Below, in pieces: positions 1-8,871 of a DNA stretch of 64,000 nucleotides. Source of the DNA: Gallibacterium anatis DSM 16844 = F 149 (GTDB lineage: Bacteria > Pseudomonadota > Gammaproteobacteria > Enterobacterales > Pasteurellaceae); assembly GCF_000379785.1 (NCBI RefSeq), contig NZ_KB903668.1, forward strand, positions 1 through 64,000. Reading direction: 5' to 3'. The position numbers and the translations under genes are program-made. Position 1 is the first letter of the stretch, and every line of letters begins with the position of its first letter. The notes under the pieces were generated by a model. That model was given only the letters and a program-made list of their open reading frames with translations, made no database searches and was not told the DNA's origin.

Positions 1-256
1 TAGATGTTAGTGAGTTTACGCACTATAGAATTAACCACAGTACTCATTTTGCTGAGCGGCGAAATCACATTAATGGGATAGAGAATTTTTGGAATCAAGC
101 AAAGCGTGTGCTAAGAAAGTATAATGGAATTGATCGAAAATCTTTCCCTCTTTTTTTGAAAGAATGTGAGTTTCGTTTCAACTATGGGACACCATCTCAA
201 CAGCTCAAAATCCTGCGGAAATGGTGTCAGATTTAACGCTAATCTACTTCAGCCCC
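1..256 (+). mobile_element. Right end of an IS1595-family (IS1016/ISXO2-like) insertion sequence
   Basis: The segment holds the 3' end of a transposase gene and, just after its stop, a probable terminal inverted repeat. On the minus strand the sequence reading inward from base 256 begins GGGGCTGAAGTAGATTAGCG. From memory, IS1016-type elements begin with GGGGCTGA, so the element probably ends at base 256. The left end is outside the window. An 8-bp target duplication is expected for this family; the bases 257-264 (GATTTTAA) would be one copy, but the other cannot be checked here. The element lies immediately upstream of, and partly inside, the open frame of the RTX toxin gene. Confidence 0.75.
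3..236 (+). CDS. IS1595-family transposase, C-terminal part (5' cut by window edge)
   Basis: The frame starting at base 3 encodes about 77 residues and stops at 234-236. It reads DVSEFTHYRINHSTHFAERR, then HINGIENFWNQAKRVLRKYNG, then LKECEFRFNYG near the end. The RINH, HINGIENFW and KECEFRFN blocks are typical of the C-terminal half of ISXO2-like DDE transposases of the IS1595 family. The gene is partial only because the window starts inside it; nothing visible shows it is broken. Its last 16 bases overlap the ATG at 221 that opens the toxin frame. Confidence 0.85.
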   Translation, partial: DVSEFTHYRINHSTHFAERRNHINGIENFWNQAKRVLRKYNGIDRKSFPLFLKECEFRFNYGTPSQQLKILRKWCQI

Positions 257-3200
257 GATTTTAAAAACAAATCGGTGTTATTCAAAGACTCCTTAGACTT
301 ACTCTCTGATGCCACCAATACACTCAGAAAAATTACTAATCAAATGTCCTCAATTAGCGAAATCTCTAATAAATCATTAGATTTGTTAGATGCACTTTTT
401 GAGGCTTCCAAAGATGTTGTAAGCATTGTCTATTCAAAAGGCGCGGTCGACATTACAAAATCAGCAACAGAATTAGTGGCAAAAGCGGCGTTAATTGTTG
501 ATAAAAGTGTCTTAGTGGCAAATAAAGATAACACCATTAGTGAAGCTGTTTATCATTCTATTAACAACTCATTACAAAATATTCAAAAAACAGCTATCAA
601 TATTGCTACACATTCACATAATGAAGATAAAGCTGAAATTGCTAAAGCAACTTTTGAGTTACTTTCTCAAGTTAGTGATGTGATCAGTAGTGCCTTAAAA
701 AACTCAGGTGATATAGGTATCGAATCACAACTCTTAGCCGATATTAATCAGTTTTCTCATTCTATTTTGAACACAGCTAAAACAGTTACTGATATAGCTA
801 CTATGGATATGAATGATAAAACCTCAATCGCTAAAAATAGCATTTCATTAATAGCCAATGTGAATGATGTTATTTCCGATATTCTAGTAATGACGGATAA
901 AGATACTGAATTATTAAATGCAATTCATAATGTTACTGCGAAAAATCTACAGAATATCGAAGAGAGTGCGGTCAATCTTGCCAATGCGGATGTGCTGTCT
1001 CAAGAAGGCAAAGTCAGTATTGCCATTAACTCTTTAACATTAATATCGCAAACCAACAAAATTGTTGCTCAAGTGCTAAATGAAGCTAATTTAAGCACCT
1101 CAAAAACCCAGTTTGTTGGTGAATTAACAGATGTATTATTAAATACAGCAAAAAGTATTACATTGTTAGCCACTGGCAATAATTCAACACCGTTAGGAAA
1201 GGAACAACTTGCCGTTGCATCAACAAATCTTATTGGCAATGTGAATGATCTTATTCAATCCATTACAACTTTTAACGGTAAAGAGGATATTGGTAACGCC
1301 TTACATAGTGCAGTTGATGGGCAATTATCTCAAATCAAACAGCTTGCTATTGCATTATCAAATAGTGATCTTGATTCTTCTCAAGGTAAAACTGCGATAG
1401 CCATTACTTCTTTCGGGCTGATTGCACAAGCAAATAATATTATCAATAAATTCTTGGATAATATGAGTTTAAGTACTAATGTGAGTAAATCGGTTCATAG
1501 TTTGACTAATTCAGCGCTAGATGCAGCCAAAATTCTCACAAACGTAGTACAAGTAGATGCTAATAACAATCAAGGAAAGGTCGTGATTGCCAATAGTTCA
1601 TTAGAACTTTCTAAAACAGCAAGTGATATTGTGTCTACTGTGTTAAAAAGCACATCTATTTCAACACAACATATTGATATAATTCATAATGCAGTAAATA
1701 AAACATTAACAGAAATGAAAGATAGTGCGGTAGCAATAGCACTTGCTTCATCTGAAAATAATAGCGCTGAAATTGCAACGCATTCATTAAGTCTGTTATC
1801 CGATGCAAGTAATATGTTGAAAGATATTATGCAAGGAATGAGCCCTAATAATGTCATTGCTCCGAAAACATTAGAATTATTTAACTCACTATTTGCGACA
1901 GCTCAAAATATCGTTCAATTAACTGACGCAAAATCTTCAGAAAACATTGCTAAAGCTAGTGTTGATTTGGTGCAAAGCGCAACGATTATCCTCAATAACG
2001 TATTAACGTTGGCTAACGTTGATTCTTCTTTAAGTAAAGCTTTTCATCAATCATTTGATGCTTCAGTTTCTCAAATTAAAGAGGTAGCAGCTCAATTAGC
2101 TACCGCGTCTTCGGCTTCTGATAAAGCTGAGATTGCAAAACTCTCTTTTGATTTTATTAGTCAAGTAAGCGATTTAGCAACCAACACCTTAACAACAGCT
2201 AATACCGGATTAGATACAACACTACTGAATAACGTTAATAGCCTTTCTCATTCTGTCTTAGATGCAGCAAAATCAGTAACTAATATTATTGTTAGTGATA
2301 ACCCAGCGAATACCGCCAGTTTATCCGTTTCATTAGTTAATAATGCTAATGAAATTGTTTCAAATATCTTAACCTTATCTGGAAAACAAAACGCACTCTC
2401 TACGGCAGTACACGATGTAACAGCTAAGCATTTAGCGCCGATTGAGAAAATAGCGATTAACCTTGCGAATGCCGATAACTCAAGCAGTGATGGAAAAGTT
2501 GCTATTGCGTTAAACTCATTAACATTAATTGCACAAAGTAATCATTTAATTGAAGAGGTGTTGAAAGAGGCTAACTTAGATAATGCTAAGACTACATTCG
2601 CTCACAATTTAACTGATTTAGTATTAGATACTGCGAAAACGATAACTGCATTAGCATCTGCTGACACCAATAAAGTAGATGGCAAACAGCAAATTGCCTC
2701 TGCTTCTACACATTTAATCGGACAAATTAATGAGATTGTCAAATCAATCACGACAATAACCAATTCAGAAACAAAAGTTGGTAATGCAGCATATCAATCT
2801 TTAAAAAATCATTTAGATCAAGTAGAAAGTATCGCGATGAAACTCGCTGCCGCAAATGCTTCAACAGCGGAGGGCAAAACAGAGATTGCTATTGAGTCTT
2901 TCAATTTAATCTCAAAAACCAATGGCATAATGACCGATTTCTTAAATCAAATTGGAATAAAAGAAGAGTTAACCAAACCAATCCAAGGTTTATCTAATTC
3001 TATTTTAGATACTGCCAAAACCTTAACTTATGTTGTACAAATTGACCCAACAACAGACAAAGGTAAACTTTCTATCGCAGATAGCTCATTTGAATTGGCA
3101 AAATCTGCTAACCAAATTGTCTCATATATTATGGATTTATCCGGCTGCTCAAGTGAACTAAGCCATAATATTGCCAATACGGCTCATCAAATCTTGTCTA

Positions 3201-6181
3201 TATCCCAAGACAGACTATTAAGCATTGGAAATAATATTTCTGCATTGGCAAATGCCGATAAACTCACAAAAGAAGGCGTGAAAATTATTGTAGACAGTTC
3301 ATTTGCCATCACCAGCGATGTAAATGGCTTTATCACTGATGTGGTGAAAACAGTAGGCAAAGACGGCAATCCTAAAGTGGGTTCAGCCCTGTCGTTATCC
3401 AATTCGATTATTGATATGGGGCATTCTATTGCAAACTTAATCCAATCGGATGTTAATACAAGTAGCGGAAAAGCGGCTATTGCTGAAGGCTCAATTAAAT
3501 TAATTGGCAATATTAATGGCTTAGTCAGTGACGTGTTAAGCCTTTCTAATGCCTCTACCGCCGTTTCTGAAGCTATAAGTTCTTCTGCGGGAGGTATTTT
3601 AACTAATTTATCTTCTTTGATAAGTTCATCAATTAAACTTCATAATTGGTCTAATATGACCCAAGCTGATCAAATTGCAGTGGGGTTTGATATTGGATTG
3701 AAAGCGGTAAGCACTATTGCGACAGGAGTTGGCACAACAGCACAATCCATTGCAAAAATAATTGGTACTACTACGATGTTGCCACAAATTGGTGCTGCTG
3801 TATCAGGAATCGCTCTGGCAGCAAGTCCGTTAGAGATAAAAGGCTTAGTTGACGAGCATAAATATGTAAAACAAATTGATTCTCTTGCATCAGAAACAAA
3901 AACTTATGGCTATCAAGGTGATGAGTTATTAGCCAGTCTTTTAAATGAAAAATTTGCACTCAATACCGCATATACCGCTACAGACATTGCTTTAAATTTA
4001 GCAACTACAGCGATCTCTGTGGCAGCAACAGCAAGTGTCATTGGTGCACCAATTGCGGCCATTGCAGGTGTAGTCAGAGGAGCTATCGGCGGTATTATGT
4101 CGGCGATCAAACAACCAGCATTGGAACATATTGCTAAACGTTATGTCGATCAAATTGAAAAGTATGGTGATATTCAAAAATACTTTGATCAAAATACTGA
4201 GGCGACATTAAATAAATTCTATGCTAACCAAGAAGTGATTCAATCATTTAAGCAATTACACAAATTATATAATGTTGATAACATTATTACTCTGGATGGT
4301 GTTTCCAGTTCAAATAGTGCTATTGAATTAGCCGCTATTACCAAATTAGTTGATCAAATGAATAAAGCAAATAATTATGCTCAACTAATTCGTAACGGTG
4401 AAATAGATAAAGCTCTCAGCGCTCAATATTTGAGTATGGATGCTAAAACGGGCGTGTTGGAAATTACCGCACCAGGCAATTCATTAATAAAATTTAATAG
4501 TCCTCTGTTTGCGCCGGGTGTTGAAGAAGCGCGCAGAAAAGCGGTTGGCAAAAATAATTTTTATACCGATCTTATTATTAATGGTCCAAATGAACATACT
4601 ATTAATGATGGTGCAGGTAATAATATTTTTATTTCTAATGATAAATATGCCTCCGTTTTATATGATGAAAATGGAAAATTATTGAAGCATATTAACCTCA
4701 ATATCAATGCCGGCGATGGAAATGATACCTATATTGCGGATAACGGCCACTCTCTGTTTAATGGCGGCAATGGCACCGATAGCGTGAGCTATAATAATGA
4801 ACACATTCACGGTATCGTTGTTCACGGTCGAGATATCGGCACTTATGCCGTCATAAAACATATTGCTGACGCAGAAGTGACCGTTGAAAACATCAAAGTG
4901 AAAAACCAGCAATATGGCAAACGACAAGAACGCGTTGAATATCGAGAATTACATATTGAAACTAAATCTTATGATTCAAGCGATATGCTTTACAACGTCG
5001 AAGTTATCAGTGCCAGTGACTATGATGATGTTATGTATGGTAGTAAAGGTAATGATTACTTCCTCGCACAAAATGGTAATGATCTTGTTTATGGTAAAGA
5101 GGGTGATGACATTATTTTCGGTGGTGCTGGTGATGATAAACTTTATGGAGAAACCGGTAACGACACCTTAAATGGCGGTTTAGGCAAAGATTTAATTTAT
5201 GGTGGCGAAGGAAATGATACCATTATTCAAGATGATGCCCTTAGTTCCGACACTATCTTCGGCGATGAAGGGATTGATACATTAGATCTTCGTCATTTAG
5301 TGATTAATGATGAAGGACTCGGTGTTGTTGCTGATCTCCAGTCCGAGAAGCTTTATAAAGGAACCATCTTTGATCATATCTATGATATAGAGAATATTAT
5401 AGGTACATCAGGAAATGATAACCTTATTGGAAATCATAAAGATAATATCTTAATCGGTAATGATGGTGATGATATTTTAGAAGGCTATAGCGGTAATGAT
5501 GTACTTGCCGGAGGAAGTGGCATAAATAAACTTTATGGCGGACAGGGAGCAGATATTTATCTCTTATCCACCAACGCCACAAATTATATCTTCGATCTGA
5601 CAAAAAATAATTTAGCAAAATTAGAGAATTCAGAAGATCTTAACCTTCAATTCACTAAAGATAGCGATGACAATGTTACCTTATCTTTCAACAAAGATGG
5701 CAATACTATCGGTAAAACCATTATAGAAAAAGCGAGCCAATTTGGCACATTCTCAATAGGTGATGGATATTACTTAGATCTTAATGATGGCAAATTTAAG
5801 TATATTTTATCCGGAGAAAGCTCCAATGCCGATTTAGCTCAAAATACATTACATTTTAATAAAGGTGAAGAACTTCAAGTTCATGCTGCTGCCAAGGATA
5901 ACCAAATTATATTAGATCACGAACATAAGCATTACATTAATATTTATAGTAATACGCAGACTAATATTAAAGGCTTTGAAGTTGGTAAAGATAAGCTACA
6001 ATTATCACTGCTCAGCAACAATTTAAGCTCAGACACTACATTAAGATTCAGTGGTTATGATGTTGAAGGAGGAGATGTTAATATTACTTCCGGCAATACC
6101 TATATTACGTTGTCCGGTGCGGGGCATACAGATTATGCGAGCAAAACATTTAATGAACTGGTCACTATGTATCTTGTTTAA
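221..6181 (+). CDS. gtxA: GtxA-like RTX cytolysin, N-terminus apparently replaced by IS sequence
   Basis: Large RTX toxin of 1986 residues, expected to be secreted by a type I system and to lyse host cells. Residues about 24-1130 are helical, Ser/Ala/Leu/Asn-rich repeats with no classical RTX similarity; residues 24-520 repeat at about 522-1017. Residues about 1180-1310 hold hydrophobic, glycine-rich helices typical of the RTX pore domain. Residues about 1495-1775 carry some 15 GGxGxDxLx calcium-binding nonapeptides, followed by a C-terminal secretion region. This architecture, an unusual N-terminal half joined to a classical RTX half, is that of GtxA of Gallibacterium anatis, which I recall as about 2026 residues. 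The first 12 codons (221-256) lie inside the IS end, so about 50 native residues seem to be missing. The ATG at 221 has no convincing Shine-Dalgarno. The original start is probably beyond the left edge, and this copy may be silent or expressed as a variant. Confidence 0.85.
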   Translation: MVSDLTLIYFSPDFKNKSVLFKDSLDLLSDATNTLRKITNQMSSISEISNKSLDLLDALFEASKDVVSIVYSKGAVDITKSATELVAKAALIVDKSVLVANKDNTISEAVYHSINNSLQNIQKTAINIATHSHNEDKAEIAKATFELLSQVSDVISSALKNSGDIGIESQLLADINQFSHSILNTAKTVTDIATMDMNDKTSIAKNSISLIANVNDVISDILVMTDKDTELLNAIHNVTAKNLQNIEESAVNLANADVLSQEGKVSIAINSLTLISQTNKIVAQVLNEANLSTSKTQFVGELTDVLLNTAKSITLLATGNNSTPLGKEQLAVASTNLIGNVNDLIQSITTFNGKEDIGNALHSAVDGQLSQIKQLAIALSNSDLDSSQGKTAIAITSFGLIAQANNIINKFLDNMSLSTNVSKSVHSLTNSALDAAKILTNVVQVDANNNQGKVVIANSSLELSKTASDIVSTVLKSTSISTQHIDIIHNAVNKTLTEMKDSAVAIALASSENNSAEIATHSLSLLSDASNMLKDIMQGMSPNNVIAPKTLELFNSLFATAQNIVQLTDAKSSENIAKASVDLVQSATIILNNVLTLANVDSSLSKAFHQSFDASVSQIKEVAAQLATASSASDKAEIAKLSFDFISQVSDLATNTLTTANTGLDTTLLNNVNSLSHSVLDAAKSVTNIIVSDNPANTASLSVSLVNNANEIVSNILTLSGKQNALSTAVHDVTAKHLAPIEKIAINLANADNSSSDGKVAIALNSLTLIAQSNHLIEEVLKEANLDNAKTTFAHNLTDLVLDTAKTITALASADTNKVDGKQQIASASTHLIGQINEIVKSITTITNSETKVGNAAYQSLKNHLDQVESIAMKLAAANASTAEGKTEIAIESFNLISKTNGIMTDFLNQIGIKEELTKPIQGLSNSILDTAKTLTYVVQIDPTTDKGKLSIADSSFELAKSANQIVSYIMDLSGCSSELSHNIANTAHQILSISQDRLLSIGNNISALANADKLTKEGVKIIVDSSFAITSDVNGFITDVVKTVGKDGNPKVGSALSLSNSIIDMGHSIANLIQSDVNTSSGKAAIAEGSIKLIGNINGLVSDVLSLSNASTAVSEAISSSAGGILTNLSSLISSSIKLHNWSNMTQADQIAVGFDIGLKAVSTIATGVGTTAQSIAKIIGTTTMLPQIGAAVSGIALAASPLEIKGLVDEHKYVKQIDSLASETKTYGYQGDELLASLLNEKFALNTAYTATDIALNLATTAISVAATASVIGAPIAAIAGVVRGAIGGIMSAIKQPALEHIAKRYVDQIEKYGDIQKYFDQNTEATLNKFYANQEVIQSFKQLHKLYNVDNIITLDGVSSSNSAIELAAITKLVDQMNKANNYAQLIRNGEIDKALSAQYLSMDAKTGVLEITAPGNSLIKFNSPLFAPGVEEARRKAVGKNNFYTDLIINGPNEHTINDGAGNNIFISNDKYASVLYDENGKLLKHINLNINAGDGNDTYIADNGHSLFNGGNGTDSVSYNNEHIHGIVVHGRDIGTYAVIKHIADAEVTVENIKVKNQQYGKRQERVEYRELHIETKSYDSSDMLYNVEVISASDYDDVMYGSKGNDYFLAQNGNDLVYGKEGDDIIFGGAGDDKLYGETGNDTLNGGLGKDLIYGGEGNDTIIQDDALSSDTIFGDEGIDTLDLRHLVINDEGLGVVADLQSEKLYKGTIFDHIYDIENIIGTSGNDNLIGNHKDNILIGNDGDDILEGYSGNDVLAGGSGINKLYGGQGADIYLLSTNATNYIFDLTKNNLAKLENSEDLNLQFTKDSDDNVTLSFNKDGNTIGKTIIEKASQFGTFSIGDGYYLDLNDGKFKYILSGESSNADLAQNTLHFNKGEELQVHAAAKDNQIILDHEHKHYINIYSNTQTNIKGFEVGKDKLQLSLLSNNLSSDTTLRFSGYDVEGGDVNITSGNTYITLSGAGHTDYASKTFNELVTMYLV
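290..3277 (+). repeat. Two-copy ~1.5-kb diverged internal duplication in gtxA
   Basis: The protein encoded from 290 (SLDLLSDATNTL) matches that from about 1784 (SLSLLSDASNML). Collinear matches continue, for example GKVSIAINSLTLISQTN at residue 263 against GKVAIALNSLTLIAQSN at residue 758. The offset is 495-498 residues. A third, partial copy runs to about 3590 (ISALANADKLTKEG, then SIKLIGNINGLVSDVL). Within each large unit a shorter helical motif (S-x-x-LI-x-x-x-N-x-I-V) recurs. The copies are well diverged, so the duplication is old. Confidence 0.8.
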
Positions 6182-6186
6182 TTATT

Positions 6187-6678
6187 ATGGATAACTTCTC
6201 AACTTTAGGAAAAGTAATGTGGCTATGGAGCCATTCAACACTACATCGTCGCTGGCCAATTGAGTCAGCGATACATTACATTATTCCTGCGATAGAAAAG
6301 CAGCAATGTAGACTGCTGGTCAATGAGGAAGGAATGCCTATCGGTTATGCCAGTTGGGCGTGGTTAAGTGCGGAGGCTGAAAAACGCTATATCTTAGATC
6401 CTAACTCATTACGCTACCAAGATTGGCAAAGTGGCGATCGACTATGGTTTATTGACTTCATCGCGCCATTCAGTTTTCGTGATACGATTAAATTACGCCG
6501 ATTGATGGGGAAAATTCACGGCAACAGCTATCTTGCCCGCTCAATACGTTTACGAAAAAACAATAAAGCAGAGGTATTTGAACATATGGGCGGAAGTGTT
6601 GATATAAATGAAAGCAGAAGGATGAAAGAAGCTTTTTATCAGGAAATCAAGACTGCTTTTATGGAAGAAAATTCATAA
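6187..6678 (+). CDS. gtxC: RTX toxin-activating lysine acyltransferase
   Basis: Cytoplasmic HlyC/ApxC-family enzyme of 163 residues. It transfers a fatty acyl group from acyl-ACP to internal lysines of the protoxin, which is needed for haemolytic activity. The family hallmarks are present: WLWSHSTLHRRWP with the catalytic histidine at residue 20, and GDRLWFIDFIAPF with the conserved aspartate at residue 90. Length matches the family (about 160-175). It follows gtxA after five bases with no obvious ribosome-binding site, so translation may depend on gtxA readthrough or coupling. It is intact even though the toxin gene upstream looks disrupted at its 5' end. No secretion genes (B, D, E) follow; in Gallibacterium they are known to lie elsewhere. 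Confidence 0.88.
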   Translation: MDNFSTLGKVMWLWSHSTLHRRWPIESAIHYIIPAIEKQQCRLLVNEEGMPIGYASWAWLSAEAEKRYILDPNSLRYQDWQSGDRLWFIDFIAPFSFRDTIKLRRLMGKIHGNSYLARSIRLRKNNKAEVFEHMGGSVDINESRRMKEAFYQEIKTAFMEENS

Positions 6679-6694
6679 CCACTTGATAGTAAAA

Positions 6695-6728
6695 GACTAA
6701 TTTGCCATTTAGCAAATTAGTCTTTTTT
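6695..6728 (+). terminator. Rho-independent terminator after gtxC
   Basis: A perfect 11-bp stem pairs GACTAATTTGC (6695-6705) with GCAAATTAGTC (6712-6722) around a 6-base loop, followed by six T. It closes the toxin transcript. The A run before the stem could also let it act for uxuA arriving on the minus strand. Confidence 0.9.
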
Positions 6729-6748
6729 CATATTAATAAAAAATAATG

Positions 6749-7933
6749 TTATTTTTGAAAATAAACTTTCTTCAGTGCCAACTCTAACCCTCTAAATTCC
6801 GCTAAACCGCGCAACCGCCCAATTGCAGAATAACCTGGGTTTGTTTTCTTTTTCAGATCATCTAACATTTGGTGACCGTGATCCGGACGCATCGGAATTA
6901 GACGTTTTTCACCATTATCCAAACGGCGATATTCTTCATCTAATAATGCTTTTACCACATTAAACATATCGACATCGCCCTCTAAATGCGCCGCCTCGTG
7001 GAAGCTCAAAGGATTATCTTCACGACAAGTTGAACGTAAATGAGCAAAATAAATACGATCAGCAAATTGTTTCGTCATTTTGACAAGATCATTATCAGAA
7101 CGTACCCCATAAGAACCGGTACACATTGTAAAGCCGTTCGCTTGAAGAGGTTCAGTTTCCACAAACCATTGCATATCTTCTATTGTTGATACAATGCGAG
7201 GCAAACCTAAAATCGGACGTGGCGGATCATCCGGATGAATCGCCATTTTAATGCCAACTTCCTGCGCAACCGGCACAACTTCGTGCAAGAAATAAGCCAA
7301 ATGAGTGCGAAATTTTTCTGGAGAAATATCCTTATAGCGATCTAACTGAGCTTGAAATTCATCGAGCGTATAGCCTTCTTCCGCCCCTGGTAAACCTGCA
7401 ATAATATTACGAGTAAGTTGCTCAATCTCCTCTTTTGGCATCTTGTCATAATAGGCTTTTGCCGCTTGACGTTCCTGTTCAGTATAAACTGTTTCTGCTC
7501 CAGGTCTTTTTAATATATATAATTCAAACGCAGCAAATGCAATTTGATCGAAACGAAGTGCTTTAGAACCATCCGGCAATTGGTATGCCAAATCAGTCCG
7601 TGTCCAATCCAAAACCGGCATAAAATTGTAACAAACTGTATCAATACCGCATTGTGCTAAATTACGCAAAGTCTGCTTATAATTTTCAGTCCACTGCTTG
7701 TAATTCCCTGTTTGAGTTTTAATTTCTTCGTGTACCGGCACACTTTCCACCACAGACCAAGTTAAGCCAGCCTGTTCAATTAACTGTTTACGCTGATTAA
7801 TTTCATCAATACTCCAGATTTGACCATTCGGAATATAATGCAAAGCAGTCACAATACCGGTCGCTCCCGCCTGTCTAATATCCGCCAATGATACCGGGTC
7901 ATTCGGTCCGTACCAACGCCAAGTTTGTTCCAT
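6749..7933 (-). CDS. uxuA: Mannonate dehydratase
   Basis: Dehydrates D-mannonate to 2-keto-3-deoxy-D-gluconate in the cytoplasm, the committed step of the hexuronate branch that runs through fructuronate. It is a metal-dependent TIM-barrel enzyme of 394 residues, the normal family length. Recognisable blocks are [20 protein letters not shown] at the N-terminus, [26 protein letters not shown] and [11 protein letters not shown], which carry the metal and substrate ligands. An AAAAGGAG ribosome site precedes the ATG. It lies 24 bases downstream of the GntR regulator gene and is probably cotranscribed with it. Confidence 0.93.
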   Translation of the reverse strand: MEQTWRWYGPNDPVSLADIRQAGATGIVTALHYIPNGQIWSIDEINQRKQLIEQAGLTWSVVESVPVHEEIKTQTGNYKQWTENYKQTLRNLAQCGIDTVCYNFMPVLDWTRTDLAYQLPDGSKALRFDQIAFAAFELYILKRPGAETVYTEQERQAAKAYYDKMPKEEIEQLTRNIIAGLPGAEEGYTLDEFQAQLDRYKDISPEKFRTHLAYFLHEVVPVAQEVGIKMAIHPDDPPRPILGLPRIVSTIEDMQWFVETEPLQANGFTMCTGSYGVRSDNDLVKMTKQFADRIYFAHLRSTCREDNPLSFHEAAHLEGDVDMFNVVKALLDEEYRRLDNGEKRLIPMRPDHGHQMLDDLKKKTNPGYSAIGRLRGLAEFRGLELALKKVYFQK

Positions 7934-7957
7934 AAGGACTCCTTTTAAATTAATATG

Positions 7958-8710
7958 TTAAGTTTTTATACCCATTGGTGCTACATTAAATAAATATCCA
8001 TCAAAATTAGGATCCTCTACATCAGAAAGTTCAAACAATTTCTGTTTTACATTTTCTAAGTGCTGCCACATTGCCTGTCTAGCAAGAAGACCATTCTTTT
8101 TTTGGATACCTACAAATATTTCATGATGATCTTTCAACCATAAATGATGGTAATTTTTTTCTAAAATACGAGTATGCAATTGAGCCCACATAGCACTATT
8201 AAAACGATACTCCCACAATTGTTCTTGGAACTTTATCAATACGTCGTTTTGTGTTATTTCAGCCAAAGCTAAATGGAAATTTCTATCTGCCGTATAATCA
8301 TCTATGTTCTTAGATAACATTTCTTTTTCTTCAATTAAAATTTCTTTAAGGTTTTGGATATCCCTTTTAGTTGCCATTTGAGCTGCAAATTCAGCAACAC
8401 TGCTTTCCACTAGTTGTCTTGCTTGCAATAATTCAAATGGCCCTACATCCGGTAGGGCAAACTTATCATCTCCTTTGATATTACCCGGTGTATTTATTAC
8501 ATAGACACCTGAACCTTTCTTGACTTCTACTAATTTCTCAACTTCTAGCATCACAATAGCTTCTCTAACTATTGTCCTACTAATACCAAGTCTTTCAGAA
8601 ATCTCCCTTTCTGTTGGCAATTTATCTCCTATCTTATAAACACCTTGAGATATCTCTTTTTTAAGTAATTCCCCAACCTTGCTATATGTTCTATTGATTA
8701 TGGTATACAT
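7958..8710 (-). CDS. uxuR: GntR/FadR-family repressor of hexuronate genes (UxuR-like)
   Basis: DNA-binding repressor of 250 residues. The N-terminal winged helix contains GDKLPTEREISERLGISRTIVREAIVMLE-type sequence, followed by an all-helical FCD effector domain (ELLQARQLVESSVAEFAA and FHLALAEITQND). I chose the ATG at 8710 because AGGAGG lies just upstream; the frame is open for eight more codons but without such a site. It is divergent from the dehydrogenase/TRAP operon and upstream of uxuA, the arrangement at the H. influenzae HI0055-HI0048 locus. Palindromes matching the E. coli UxuR/ExuR operator lie in the divergent promoter region, so it probably represses both arms and is released by a hexuronate or fructuronate ligand. 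Confidence 0.85.
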   Translation of the reverse strand: MYTIINRTYSKVGELLKKEISQGVYKIGDKLPTEREISERLGISRTIVREAIVMLEVEKLVEVKKGSGVYVINTPGNIKGDDKFALPDVGPFELLQARQLVESSVAEFAAQMATKRDIQNLKEILIEEKEMLSKNIDDYTADRNFHLALAEITQNDVLIKFQEQLWEYRFNSAMWAQLHTRILEKNYHHLWLKDHHEIFVGIQKKNGLLARQAMWQHLENVKQKLFELSDVEDPNFDGYLFNVAPMGIKT

Positions 8711-8720
8711 AAATCCTCCT

Positions 8721-8736
8721 TTTTGGAATACCAAAA
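8721..8736. promoter_or_regulatory. UxuR-type operator, proximal to uxuR
   Basis: TTTTGGAATACCAAAA is a near-perfect 16-bp palindrome that fits the E. coli UxuR/ExuR operator core TTGGTATACCAA with one changed base. It lies immediately upstream of the uxuR ribosome-binding site. Confidence 0.7.
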
Positions 8737-8745
8737 TATTAAAAA

Positions 8746-8761
8746 CACGATCTGGATCACA
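8746..8761. promoter_or_regulatory. CRP-like site in the uxuR/dehydrogenase divergent promoter
   Basis: CACGA-N6-TCACA (on the other strand TGTGA-N6-TCGTG) matches nine of the ten conserved CRP bases. It sits between the two UxuR-type palindromes, so catabolite activation of one or both arms is likely. Inference from the motif only. Confidence 0.55.
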
Positions 8762-8771
8762 AATTTAAAAT

Positions 8772-8785
8772 TTTGGTATACCAAA
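8772..8785. promoter_or_regulatory. UxuR-type operator, proximal to the dehydrogenase/TRAP operon
   Basis: TTTGGTATACCAAA is a perfect 14-bp palindrome identical to the core of the UxuR/ExuR consensus. It lies about 85 bases before the dehydrogenase start and 36 bases from the centre of the first operator's flank, suggesting coordinated repression of both arms. Confidence 0.75.
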
Positions 8786-8871
8786 TAAAACAATATTAGA
8801 TTAATATTTAGCGTATCACTTGGACAAATTACTGTCGAATTATTTTTATTGAATAAATTAAGGTGACCATA

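Noticed and set aside
3187..3510. 107-residue minus-strand frame inside gtxA
   Set aside because: Antisense to the repetitive toxin coding region, without ribosome site or conserved features.
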